NCBI GenBank assembly: GCA_017629325.1 | Contig: JAGBXL010000251.1 | Coordinates: 1 to 6,619 of the forward strand | Origin: Clostridia bacterium | Lineage (GTDB): Bacteria; Bacillota; Clostridia; UMGS1810 | Direction: 5' to 3' | Length of the DNA: 6,619 nucleotides | Shown here: positions 1 to 6,362 of the stretch, piece after piece | Layout: each line of letters opens with the position of its first letter | How positions within the stretch are numbered: the stretch's first letter is position 1 | The notes under the pieces: generated by a model | Told to the model about the DNA's origin: nothing | The model's database searches: none | The model's input: the letters and a program-made list of their open reading frames with translations, nothing else | Position numbers and translations under genes: made by a program

Positions 1-133
1 CCCTACAACACCTCACCACCGCCTGCGGCGGAGCCTGTCTCAGCTTCGCTTCGGTCAGCGATAAACGCTTGCCACCGGCAAGCATCGCCCTCGAGGAGAA
101 GCCTTTCGGAACGAGCAAGCCCGTTCCCTACAA
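1..133. repeat. GC-rich composite palindromic intergenic repeat
   Basis: This non-coding block is about 62% G+C by hand count, against about 24% in the next 84 bases. It is bounded by an 8-bp direct repeat, CCCTACAA, at 1-8 and 126-133. Inside are several short hairpins: CCGCC/GGCGG at 19-23/27-31; GCTTGCC/GGCAAGC at 67-73/77-83, extended by an outer GCGAT/ATCGC stem at 58-62/84-88; the palindrome CCTCGAGG at 89-96; and GGAACG/CGTTCC at 108-113/122-127. The parts CACCTCACC, CCCTCGAGG with GAAGCCTTT, and an inverted repeat ending in CCCTACAA resemble dispersed intergenic repeats I recall from genomes of gut Clostridia; that resemblance is memory, not a search. It has no open reading frame and no transposase. 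It may continue left of the window. It could be a small non-autonomous mobile element or a structured intergenic repeat; what it does is unknown. Confidence 0.6.
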
Positions 134-217
134 ATCCATTAACCTAAATCGTTCGATAAACAATAATTTACCTCTCTAAATAAATACAACCTAAAAATAG
201 TAATTTTCTATAAAGCA

Positions 218-253
218 AAAAAAGCAGAAACTATTAAAAGTTTCTGCTTTTTT
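218..253 (-). terminator. Intrinsic terminator of the gyrA transcript
   Basis: A perfect 15-bp inverted repeat (218-232 with 239-253) encloses a 6-base loop, ATTAAA on the plus strand. The inner ten pairs are the mixed-base part, AGCAGAAACT/AGTTTCTGCT. The outer A/T pairs give a run of seven Us after the stem core in the gyrA-sense transcript. It begins 15 bases after the gyrA stop codon, where an operon-end terminator is expected. Because the A and T tracts are symmetric, the same hairpin could also stop a transcript arriving from the left on the plus strand. No other convincing terminator is visible in the window. Confidence 0.9.
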
Positions 254-268
254 GTTTTATTCTATTTA

Positions 269-2788
269 TTATTCATTTGTTAATGGTGTTTGGTTTTCTT
301 CTGCATTTTCCTCTGGAGTTTCTTCTTCGTCTTCTTTCTCTGCTTTAGCAATTGATACAACCTGAACATCATCGGCTGTTCTCATTACCTTAACACCCTG
401 AGTTACTCTGCCGAAGGTGGAAATTTCGTCGGTACTCATTCTTATTATGATACCGTCGGAGGTGATAACCATTAAGTCGTCGCCTTCTTTTATAACTGCA
501 ATACCTGCAACCAAACCTGTTTTATCGGTAATCTTATAACCTGTAACACCTCTGCCTGCTCTGTTCTGACATTTAAATTCATTTATATCTGTCTTTTTAC
601 CAAAGCCGTTTTCGGTAACGGTTAAAAGCTTAACATCGTCTTCGCAAACTCCTGCACCAACAACATAGTCTTCTTTTCCAAGGCGTATGCCAGTTACACC
701 CGATGCTCCTCTGCCCATGGGGCGAACATCGGTTTCTTTAAATTTAATGCACATACCAAGCTTGGTGCAAAGAATAATGTTGTTTTCGCCGTTTGTTAAA
801 TCAACTTCCATAAGTTCGTCGCCCTCACGAAGAGTGATGGCAATAAGACCGCCTCTGCGGTTGGTGTCGTAGTCGCTTAAATTAGTCTTTTTAACATAGC
901 CCTGCTTGGTTATCATTGTTAAAAACTTATCGTTGGAGAATTCCTTAACGGGAATCATTGCTGTTACCTTTTCGTCTTTTTCAAGACCAATTAAATTAAC
1001 AACAGCAGTTCCTTTTGCAGTTCTGCCAGCTTCGGGAATACGATATACTTTAGTTTTAAACATTCTTCCTGTATTGGTGAAGAACAAAATAAAATCATGG
1101 CTTGATGCTGTGAAGATTTTTTCAACAAAATCTTCTTCTCTTGTGGATAAACCTGCAATACCTCTGCCGCCTCTGTGCTGGCTTTTATAGGTGTCTAAGG
1201 GAAGACGCTTTATATAGCCAAAGTGTGTCATGGTTAATACACATTCTTCTCTTTCTATTAAATCTTCGTCTTCTATAATATCTATGGCAGGCTCAATGGT
1301 GGTGAGACGCTCGTCGCCGTATTTATCTCTTATTTCAATAATTTCTTTTTTAATTTGATTTAAGAGCTCGCCTTCATCGGATAAAAGCTTTTTATATTCG
1401 CTCACTTTAAGTGAAAGCTCATTATATTCCTCTTCGATTTTTTCTCCGTTTAATTTTTGGAGCTGACCTAAACGCATATCAAGTACACTTTGTGCCTGAA
1501 TTTCGGAAAGACTGAAGGTTTCCATGAGTCTTTCTTTTGCATCGTCGTAGGAATTTCTTATAATATTTATTATTTCGTCAATATTATTAAGAGCAATTCT
1601 TAGGCCCTCTAAAATATGCATTCTTGCTTCGGCTTTTTTAAGGTCGAATCTTGTTCTTCTGGTAACAATTTCTTTTTGGAAAATAATATACTGGTCTAAG
1701 ATTTCCTTTAAGCCCATTGTTTTTGGTCTGCCGTCTTTAATGGCAAGCATATTTATGGATAAACTATCCTGAAGCTTTGTAAATTTAAAGAGCTGATTTA
1801 AAACTACCTGTGCATTGGCATCTCTTTTTAAGAAAATTTCAAGGCGAATGCCAACTCTATCGGACGAGTGGTCTTCTATATCGGATAAACCTTCTATTTT
1901 CTTTTCTTTAACCAGGGCTGCAATAGATTCAACAAGCATCTTTTTATTAACCTGATAGGGAAGCTCGGTAACAACAATTGAACTTGTTCCGTCTTTGTGT
2001 TCTTCTATCTGGGTTTTTGCTCTTACAATTATTCTGCCTTTTCCTGTTGCATAGGCTGCCCTTATGCCGCTTTTACCCATTATTGATGCTTTTGTTGGGA
2101 AATCGGGGCCTTTTATATATTCCATTAAATCTTCAACAGAAATTTCGGGGTCGTCTATCTGAGCAATGGCACCATTTAAAACCTCTGTTAAATTATGGGG
2201 AGGAATATATGTTGCCATACCAACTGCAATACCCGAGCTGCCGTTTATCAGTAGTGTTGGAATTCTTGTGGGTAAAATAACAGGCTCTTTTCTTTTTTCA
2301 TCGAAGTTGGGAGCAAAATCAACTGTGTCTTTATCTATATTTTCAAGAAGGATATTTGAAATTTTGCTCATTCTTGCTTCTGTGTATCGGTAGGCAGCGG
2401 CGGAGTCGCCGTCAACTGTACCAAAGTTGCCGTGGCCATCGATAAGAGGATATCTCATAGAAAAATCCTGTGCGAGCCTTACCATTGCATCGTAAACAGA
2501 TGCATCACCGTGGGGGTGGTAACGGCCGATAACATTACCAACTGTTGTTGCCGATTTAAAGAAGGGCTTATCAACTGTTAAATGTTCTTCATGCATAGCA
2601 TAAAGAATTCTTCTGTGAACAGGCTTTAAGCCATCTCTAACATCAGGAAGAGCACGGCTTACGATTACGCTCATGGCATAATCAATAAATGCCTCTCTCA
2701 TTCTTTTTTCTATATCTACATCTACTATTGTCTGAGTATCGAAATATTCTTCAAAATGAGAATCTTCGTATTTTTTATTCTTTGCCAA
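269..2788 (-). CDS. gyrA: DNA gyrase subunit A
   Basis: GyrA is the DNA breakage-reunion subunit of gyrase, acting as A2B2 with GyrB in the cytoplasm to introduce negative supercoils. The protein has 839 residues, normal for the family. The N-terminal core carries the DYAMSVIVSRALPDVRDGLK signature (residues 36-55), the quinolone region HPHGDASVYD (91-100), catalytic Tyr135 preceded by Arg134 in the motif RYTEAR, and the intercalating Ile187. A coiled-coil section lies near 365-490. From about 515 there is a six-bladed DNA-wrapping beta-pinwheel, with repeated basic Gly-rich turns near 538, 588, 643, 691, 742 and 792. The GyrA box reads QHRGGRG (537-543), where the consensus has QRRGG(R/K)G. 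The tail is acidic: 10 of residues 817-831 are Asp or Glu. The start is TTG. An in-frame TAA lies two codons upstream, and no other standard start codon occurs before Met30, which would cut into the conserved core. The locus, length and pinwheel favour gyrase over topoisomerase IV subunit ParC. Confidence 0.98.
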   Translation of the reverse strand: MAKNKKYEDSHFEEYFDTQTIVDVDIEKRMREAFIDYAMSVIVSRALPDVRDGLKPVHRRILYAMHEEHLTVDKPFFKSATTVGNVIGRYHPHGDASVYDAMVRLAQDFSMRYPLIDGHGNFGTVDGDSAAAYRYTEARMSKISNILLENIDKDTVDFAPNFDEKRKEPVILPTRIPTLLINGSSGIAVGMATYIPPHNLTEVLNGAIAQIDDPEISVEDLMEYIKGPDFPTKASIMGKSGIRAAYATGKGRIIVRAKTQIEEHKDGTSSIVVTELPYQVNKKMLVESIAALVKEKKIEGLSDIEDHSSDRVGIRLEIFLKRDANAQVVLNQLFKFTKLQDSLSINMLAIKDGRPKTMGLKEILDQYIIFQKEIVTRRTRFDLKKAEARMHILEGLRIALNNIDEIINIIRNSYDDAKERLMETFSLSEIQAQSVLDMRLGQLQKLNGEKIEEEYNELSLKVSEYKKLLSDEGELLNQIKKEIIEIRDKYGDERLTTIEPAIDIIEDEDLIEREECVLTMTHFGYIKRLPLDTYKSQHRGGRGIAGLSTREEDFVEKIFTASSHDFILFFTNTGRMFKTKVYRIPEAGRTAKGTAVVNLIGLEKDEKVTAMIPVKEFSNDKFLTMITKQGYVKKTNLSDYDTNRRGGLIAITLREGDELMEVDLTNGENNIILCTKLGMCIKFKETDVRPMGRGASGVTGIRLGKEDYVVGAGVCEDDVKLLTVTENGFGKKTDINEFKCQNRAGRGVTGYKITDKTGLVAGIAVIKEGDDLMVITSDGIIIRMSTDEISTFGRVTQGVKVMRTADDVQVVSIAKAEKEDEEETPEENAEENQTPLTNE
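1142..1150 (-). promoter_or_regulatory. DnaA-box-like 9-mer within gyrA
   Basis: The minus strand reads TTATCCACA, an exact match to the consensus DnaA box. It falls in frame inside gyrA, as codons Leu547-Ser548-Thr549. I saw no second exact copy in the window, so it is not an origin-type cluster. With roughly 6.6 kb read on both strands, one exact match by chance is uncommon (about 5% for random sequence) but not remarkable, and the encoded residues lie in a conserved part of GyrA. Function as a DnaA-binding site is speculative; origin proximity is the only supporting context. Confidence 0.3.
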
Positions 2789-2794
2789 GCTTTA

Positions 2795-2805
2795 TCATTC
2801 CTTTC
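2795..2805 (-). promoter_or_regulatory. gyrA: gyrA ribosome binding site with out-of-frame ATG
   Basis: Read on the minus strand this is GAAAGGAATGA. The AAAGGA at 2804-2799 is a good Shine-Dalgarno sequence 10 nt before the TTG start at 2788-2786. The ATG inside the motif (2798-2796) is out of frame with gyrA, touches the Shine-Dalgarno directly, and opens only seven codons (MIKLGKE) before a TAA at 2777-2775. The spacing therefore favours initiation at the TTG. The same 11 bases precede gyrB. Confidence 0.75.
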
Positions 2806-2822
2806 AATATGCACCTTCTAAA

Positions 2823-4760
2823 TCAAACATCAAGATTTGTTACATACTGTGCATTTTCTTCAATAAACTGTCTTCTTGGTTCAACCTCATCGCCCATTAA
2901 AATAGAGAAAATATTATCCGCTTTTTCGGCATCTTCCAAAGTAACCTTTAAAAGAATACGGTTTTTGGGGTCCATTGTTGTTTCCCATAATTCATCGGCA
3001 TCCATTTCACCAAGACCTTTATAACGGCTGATATCTACCTTGGCATTTTCATCGCCGTCTTTTAATATTTCGCTTATGCGGTCTCTTTCTTCATCACTAA
3101 AGGCAACTTCCGATTTTTTACCTCTTGTGAGCTTATAAAGAGGTGGTTTTGCCAAATACACATGACCAGCTTCTACCAAAGGACGCATAAATCTGAAGAA
3201 GAAGGTTAATAAAAGTGTTTGAATATGCGCTCCGTCAACGTCGGCATCTGCCATAATGATGATTTTATCGTATCTTAATTTTTCTATATTAAATTCTGCG
3301 GCAATACCTGTGCCGAGAGCCTGAATAACAGGTGTTAATTTATCGTTACCGTAAACCTTATCGGCTCTTGCTTTTTCAACGTTTAACATTTTTCCCCAAA
3401 GAGGAAGGATTGCCTGATATTTACTGTCTCTTCCTTTTTTGGCTGAGCCGCCTGCCGAATCACCCTCAACTATGTATATTTCTGTTTTAGTTGGGTCTTT
3501 AACAATACAGTCGGTAAGTTTACCGGGGAGAGTGCTTGAGCCAAGAGGAGTTTTTCTTGTGGCTTCCCTTGCTTTTCGGGCAGCTATTCTTGCTCTTGAT
3601 GCCATAAGGGCTTTTTCTATTATGGCTTTTCCAACAGATGGATTTTCTTCAAGAAAATCTGCAAGCTTTTCTTTAACTATTGTTTCAACTAAGCCCCTCA
3701 TTTCAGAATTTCCAAGCTTGGTTTTGGTTTGACCTTCAAACTGTGGTTCTTCAAGCTTAACAGAAATAACAGCTATCATGCCTTCTCTGGCATCTTCGCC
3801 TGTTAATTCTTCATCGTCTTTCATTAATTTATGCTTTCTGGCATAATCTAAAAGAACTCTTGTTAATGCTGCCTTAAAGCCTGTTTCGTGAGTTCCGCCT
3901 TCGGTTGTAGAAATGTTATTGGCAAATGATTCCACGGTTTCATCATAGCCTGCCGTCCACTGTACAGCTACCTCTGCCATTGAGCCATCTCTTTCGCCGC
4001 TTACATAAATAACATCTTCGTGAATACATTCTAAACTATCTTTTCTTCTTTTCTTTTCACCAAAAAGATAAGACACAAAGTTTTTAATACCGCCGTCGTA
4101 ATGAAGCTCCTCGCATACGGGTTCTTCCTCTCTTGCATCGGTGAAGTTAATTTTTATTCCGCCGTTTAAAAAAGCCTGCTCTCTTAGTCTTTTGAGTAGT
4201 GTTTCATATTCATAAACAGTTTCTTCAAAAATTTCACCATCTGCCCAGAAGGTTACCTCTGTTCCTGTTTTATTTGTTTCACCTATTATTTCAACTTCGC
4301 CCTGGGGCACGCCTTTAACAAATTTTCTTAAATGAATTTTCTCGCCGTCCCACACTTTAACCTCTAATCTGGTTGAAAGGGCATTAACAACAGACGCACC
4401 AACACCATGAAGACCGCCGGATACCTTATATCCTCCGCCTCCAAATTTACCGCCTGCATGAAGCACCGTGAAGATAACATCGAGGGTGCTTATTCCCATT
4501 TTTGGGTGAATACCTGTGGGCATACCTCTTCCGTTATCTCTAACAGTTACTGAATTATCGCTGTTTAAAGTAACATCAATTTGTGTGCAAAAGCCTGCCA
4601 GGGCTTCGTCGATACTGTTATCAACTATTTCATATACAAGATGATGTAGACCTCTTATAGATGTTGAACCTATATACATACCCGGTCTTTTTCTAACGGC
4701 TTCTAGTCCTTCTAAAACCTGAATCTGACTTTCGTCATAATTGTTTGTGATTTCCGGCAT
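2823..4760 (-). CDS. gyrB: DNA gyrase subunit B (ATPase)
   Basis: GyrB is the ATPase subunit that drives strand passage by gyrase. It has 645 residues, the usual length for Gram-positive GyrB without the large insert of enterobacterial proteins. The GHKL ATPase domain shows YEIVDNSIDEA (43-53), with catalytic Glu44 and Mg-binding Asn48, then RDNGRGMP (74-81) and the Gly-rich ATP lid GGKFGGGG...GGLHGVG (103-121). The transducer domain contains the ATP-contact loop QTKTKLGN (344-351). The TOPRIM domain has EGDSAGG (432-438) and DADVDG (505-510), giving metal ligands Glu432, Asp505, Asp507 and Asp509. The C terminus ends in the typical QFIEENAQYVTNLDV. Trp455 in PLWGK stands where many homologues have Lys or Arg. 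The ATG start matches the usual N terminus and has AAAGGA (4777-4772) 11 nt upstream. The gene lies 19 nt after remB and 34 nt before gyrA. ParE is the main alternative, made unlikely by the recF-remB context. Confidence 0.98.
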   Translation of the reverse strand: MPEITNNYDESQIQVLEGLEAVRKRPGMYIGSTSIRGLHHLVYEIVDNSIDEALAGFCTQIDVTLNSDNSVTVRDNGRGMPTGIHPKMGISTLDVIFTVLHAGGKFGGGGYKVSGGLHGVGASVVNALSTRLEVKVWDGEKIHLRKFVKGVPQGEVEIIGETNKTGTEVTFWADGEIFEETVYEYETLLKRLREQAFLNGGIKINFTDAREEEPVCEELHYDGGIKNFVSYLFGEKKRRKDSLECIHEDVIYVSGERDGSMAEVAVQWTAGYDETVESFANNISTTEGGTHETGFKAALTRVLLDYARKHKLMKDDEELTGEDAREGMIAVISVKLEEPQFEGQTKTKLGNSEMRGLVETIVKEKLADFLEENPSVGKAIIEKALMASRARIAARKAREATRKTPLGSSTLPGKLTDCIVKDPTKTEIYIVEGDSAGGSAKKGRDSKYQAILPLWGKMLNVEKARADKVYGNDKLTPVIQALGTGIAAEFNIEKLRYDKIIIMADADVDGAHIQTLLLTFFFRFMRPLVEAGHVYLAKPPLYKLTRGKKSEVAFSDEERDRISEILKDGDENAKVDISRYKGLGEMDADELWETTMDPKNRILLKVTLEDAEKADNIFSILMGDEVEPRRQFIEENAQYVTNLDV

Positions 4761-4767
4761 TTATAAT

Positions 4768-4778
4768 TCATTCCTTTC
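4768..4778 (-). promoter_or_regulatory. gyrB: gyrB ribosome binding site
   Basis: The minus-strand motif is GAAAGGAATGA, identical over 11 bases to the one before gyrA. The AAAGGA (4777-4772) sits 11 nt before the gyrB ATG at 4760, slightly longer than ideal. The ATG inside the motif (4771-4769) is out of frame and directly abuts the Shine-Dalgarno. It would encode only 19 residues, so it is an unlikely start. Confidence 0.7.
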
Positions 4779-4779
4779 T

Positions 4780-5058
4780 TTAGAAATGCAAATTGTCTGC
4801 AATATTTTTGGTTTCTGCTCTTTTATTTAAAGTTCTTGAAGAAATGGGTGAAACATAAACTGTTGTTTTTCCTTTTTCTTCGCATATAACATAAGATTTT
4901 GGCAATTCTAGGCTGTTTATGTTTACAACATTATTGTTTTGGGTTACTATTTTTAAAAATTCTCTTGTTATTTTAGAAACAGAGCTTGTTTCCAGATCCA
5001 TTATAGCAACAATACTTTTGGTATTTATTACTACATCTCCACCCAAATGCAAAAACAT
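4780..5058 (-). CDS. remB: RemB/YaaB-like DUF370 regulator
   Basis: This 92-residue protein belongs to the DUF370 (RemA/RemB) family. The N terminus MFLHLGGDVVI with IVAIMDLE (16-23), the LPKSYVI segment (52-58), and SPISSRTLNKR (70-80) are family hallmarks. In Bacillus subtilis the gene at this position between recF and gyrB is remB (yaaB), linked to expression of biofilm-matrix genes; its paralogue RemA is a DNA-binding activator. The role in this organism is inferred from family and position only. There is no signal peptide or membrane segment. The C-terminal stretch after residue 80 is polar and probably variable. The ATG start is supported by a strong GAGG (5069-5066) 7 nt upstream, which overlaps the end of the 11-nt gap after the recF stop. 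Confidence in the family is high; confidence in the regulatory role is moderate. Confidence 0.9.
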   Translation of the reverse strand: MFLHLGGDVVINTKSIVAIMDLETSSVSKITREFLKIVTQNNNVVNINSLELPKSYVICEEKGKTTVYVSPISSRTLNKRAETKNIADNLHF

Positions 5059-5069
5059 TCCTTCACCTC

Positions 5070-6143
5070 TTAATTTATTCTTTTAACAGTTCCTTTTTCC
5101 ACCTTAAAATAAAACCCAGCCATATCTTTTAAAAATTCTTTATCGGTGCAGGTTATTATTACCTGGGTGTTTTTTATATTTTCAATAAAAAGGTGGCGTC
5201 TTTTTTCATCTAGCTCACTTAATATATCATCTAAAAGTATGGGGGGCATTTCGCCTGTTTTTTCTTTTATAATTTCACATTCCGAAAGCTTTAATTTTAA
5301 AACGCACGACCTCTGCTGACCTTGAGAGCCAAATTTTTTTATGTTTTTTTCGTCCATAAATATTTCAAAATCGTCTCTGTGAGGTCCAACGCTTGTCATT
5401 TTATATTCAATATCTTTTTCAAGCGATTCTTCGAGCTGCTTTAATATATTTTCTTTATCTGCAATATTACCTTTTATTCCGGGAAGATATTTTAAAACTA
5501 AATTTTCATCTTCAAAGCCACTGGTAACATTATTTATTTTACTATTTATTTTATCTATGGCAGCTTTTCTCATTTCGCAGATTTGCGAGCCTAAGCTAGC
5601 TAATTTTTCGTTCCAAACAGATATGGTGGATAGCATATCTTTATTTTTTGATTTTAAAACATTATTTCTATGCTTTAAAACCTTATAATAATCTATTAAA
5701 TTTTTAAAATATGAGGGTTTTAGCTGACTTATAAAGCTATCTAAAAAATTTCTTCTGACCGCAGGCCCTTCTTTAATTAAATTTAAATGGTCGGGGGTGA
5801 ATATAACTATATTTATATTTCCTATTATTTGGGATAATCTTCCAACGGGAACACCATTTAATTTAACACTCTTTTTTTCCGAAATAAAAAACAGGATATT
5901 GTTTTTTATTTCGGATTTTTCAAATTCTGCCTCAATTCTTGCATATTCTGAGCCAAATTTAATTGTTTCTTTTTCTTTGGTGCTTCTGTATGACCTTCCC
6001 GATTGTAAAAAATAGAGTGCTTCAATTATATTTGTTTTACCCTGACCGTTCAGCCCGAAAATGATATTTTTTTCGGGGCCGAACTCTAAGGTTGCTTCAT
6101 TATAGTTTCTGAAATTTTTTAAGCTTAATCTTTTTATATACAT
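5070..6143 (-). CDS. recF: DNA replication and repair protein RecF
   Basis: RecF is an SMC/ABC-type ATPase that binds gapped DNA with RecO and RecR and helps load RecA onto SSB-coated single strands, serving gap repair and stalled forks. The 357-residue length is normal. The N terminus MYIKRLSLKNFRNY is typical and confirms the ATG start. Walker A is GLNGQGKT (30-37). The GPHRDDF motif lies at 253-259, the ABC signature-like SQGQQR at 273-278, and Walker B with the following D-loop at LLDDILSELD (303-312). The charged middle region (about 150-245) corresponds to the lever-arm part of the fold. The ATG shares one base with the rlbA stop (TGATG), which suggests translational coupling, and the upstream Shine-Dalgarno is weak. 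Two runs of seven A on the coding strand (5334-5340 and 5344-5350) precede the signature motif, but the frame is intact. Confidence 0.98.
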   Translation of the reverse strand: MYIKRLSLKNFRNYNEATLEFGPEKNIIFGLNGQGKTNIIEALYFLQSGRSYRSTKEKETIKFGSEYARIEAEFEKSEIKNNILFFISEKKSVKLNGVPVGRLSQIIGNINIVIFTPDHLNLIKEGPAVRRNFLDSFISQLKPSYFKNLIDYYKVLKHRNNVLKSKNKDMLSTISVWNEKLASLGSQICEMRKAAIDKINSKINNVTSGFEDENLVLKYLPGIKGNIADKENILKQLEESLEKDIEYKMTSVGPHRDDFEIFMDEKNIKKFGSQGQQRSCVLKLKLSECEIIKEKTGEMPPILLDDILSELDEKRRHLFIENIKNTQVIITCTDKEFLKDMAGFYFKVEKGTVKRIN

Positions 6144-6358
6144 CAGCCTACAACCAGTTCAAATTTTTCTTCTAAATCAATTTGAACTGTGTCTCCTTTA
6201 TAAAGCTTTCTGCCTCTTCTTAGCTCTGTTTCACCGTTTACTTTAACAAGACCCTGCAATACCATTTCTTTTGCCTCGGCACCGTCAAAAGAAATGCCTG
6301 CAAATTTAATTAGCTGGTCTAGTTTAATATAGGGTGTTGTTATTTTAATTTCTGTCAT
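6143..6358 (-). CDS. rlbA: S4-domain RNA-binding protein RlbA (YaaA)
   Basis: This 71-residue protein is essentially a single S4 RNA-binding domain. The visible core is IKLDQLIKFAGI (11-22), GAEAKEMVLQGLVKVNGE (26-43), and the basic turn RRGRKLYKGD (47-56), the arrangement seen in the YaaA/RlbA family between dnaN and recF in Firmicutes. In Bacillus it has been associated with ribosome assembly; a direct partner cannot be read from this sequence. The ATG start has AGGGA (6371-6367) 8 nt upstream, and that Shine-Dalgarno lies inside the last codons of dnaN, only 4 nt separating the two genes. The stop overlaps the recF start by one base, so the three genes are probably translated as a coupled set. 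It is a cytoplasmic protein without membrane segments. Confidence 0.93.
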   Translation of the reverse strand: MTEIKITTPYIKLDQLIKFAGISFDGAEAKEMVLQGLVKVNGETELRRGRKLYKGDTVQIDLEEKFELVVG

Positions 6359-6362
6359 AATA

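Noticed and set aside
1..133. CRISPR array, tRNA or riboswitch in the left flank
   Set aside because: There are no regularly spaced repeats, no tRNA cloverleaf with a T-loop motif, and no riboswitch class I recognise; the hairpins differ from each other.
148..157. Interrupted palindrome ATCG-TT-CGAT as an operator
   Set aside because: The arms are only 4 bp, with no nearby promoter or gene start to regulate.
128..163. Minus-strand mini-ORF starting TTG after a GAGAGG motif
   Set aside because: It has only 11 codons, runs into the repeat, and has no promoter I can identify; it is most likely chance in an AT-rich spacer.
1978..2393. Two overlapping plus-strand open frames (100 and 75 codons) opposite gyrA
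   Set aside because: They are antisense shadows of the conserved GyrA core with no family resemblance.
2689..3024. Plus-strand open frame of 111 codons spanning the gyrB-gyrA junction
   Set aside because: It is antisense to two well-conserved genes, has no recognisable family, and its hydrophobic composition is what antisense reading of charged AT-rich codons gives.
3439..3732. Plus-strand open frame of 97 codons opposite the GyrB TOPRIM region
   Set aside because: It lies antisense to catalytic GyrB sequence, and the product resembles no protein family I know.
269..4760. gyrB-gyrA pair read as topoisomerase IV (parE-parC)
   Set aside because: Position next to recF and remB, a recognisable though degenerate GyrA box, and a full six-bladed pinwheel all point to gyrase.
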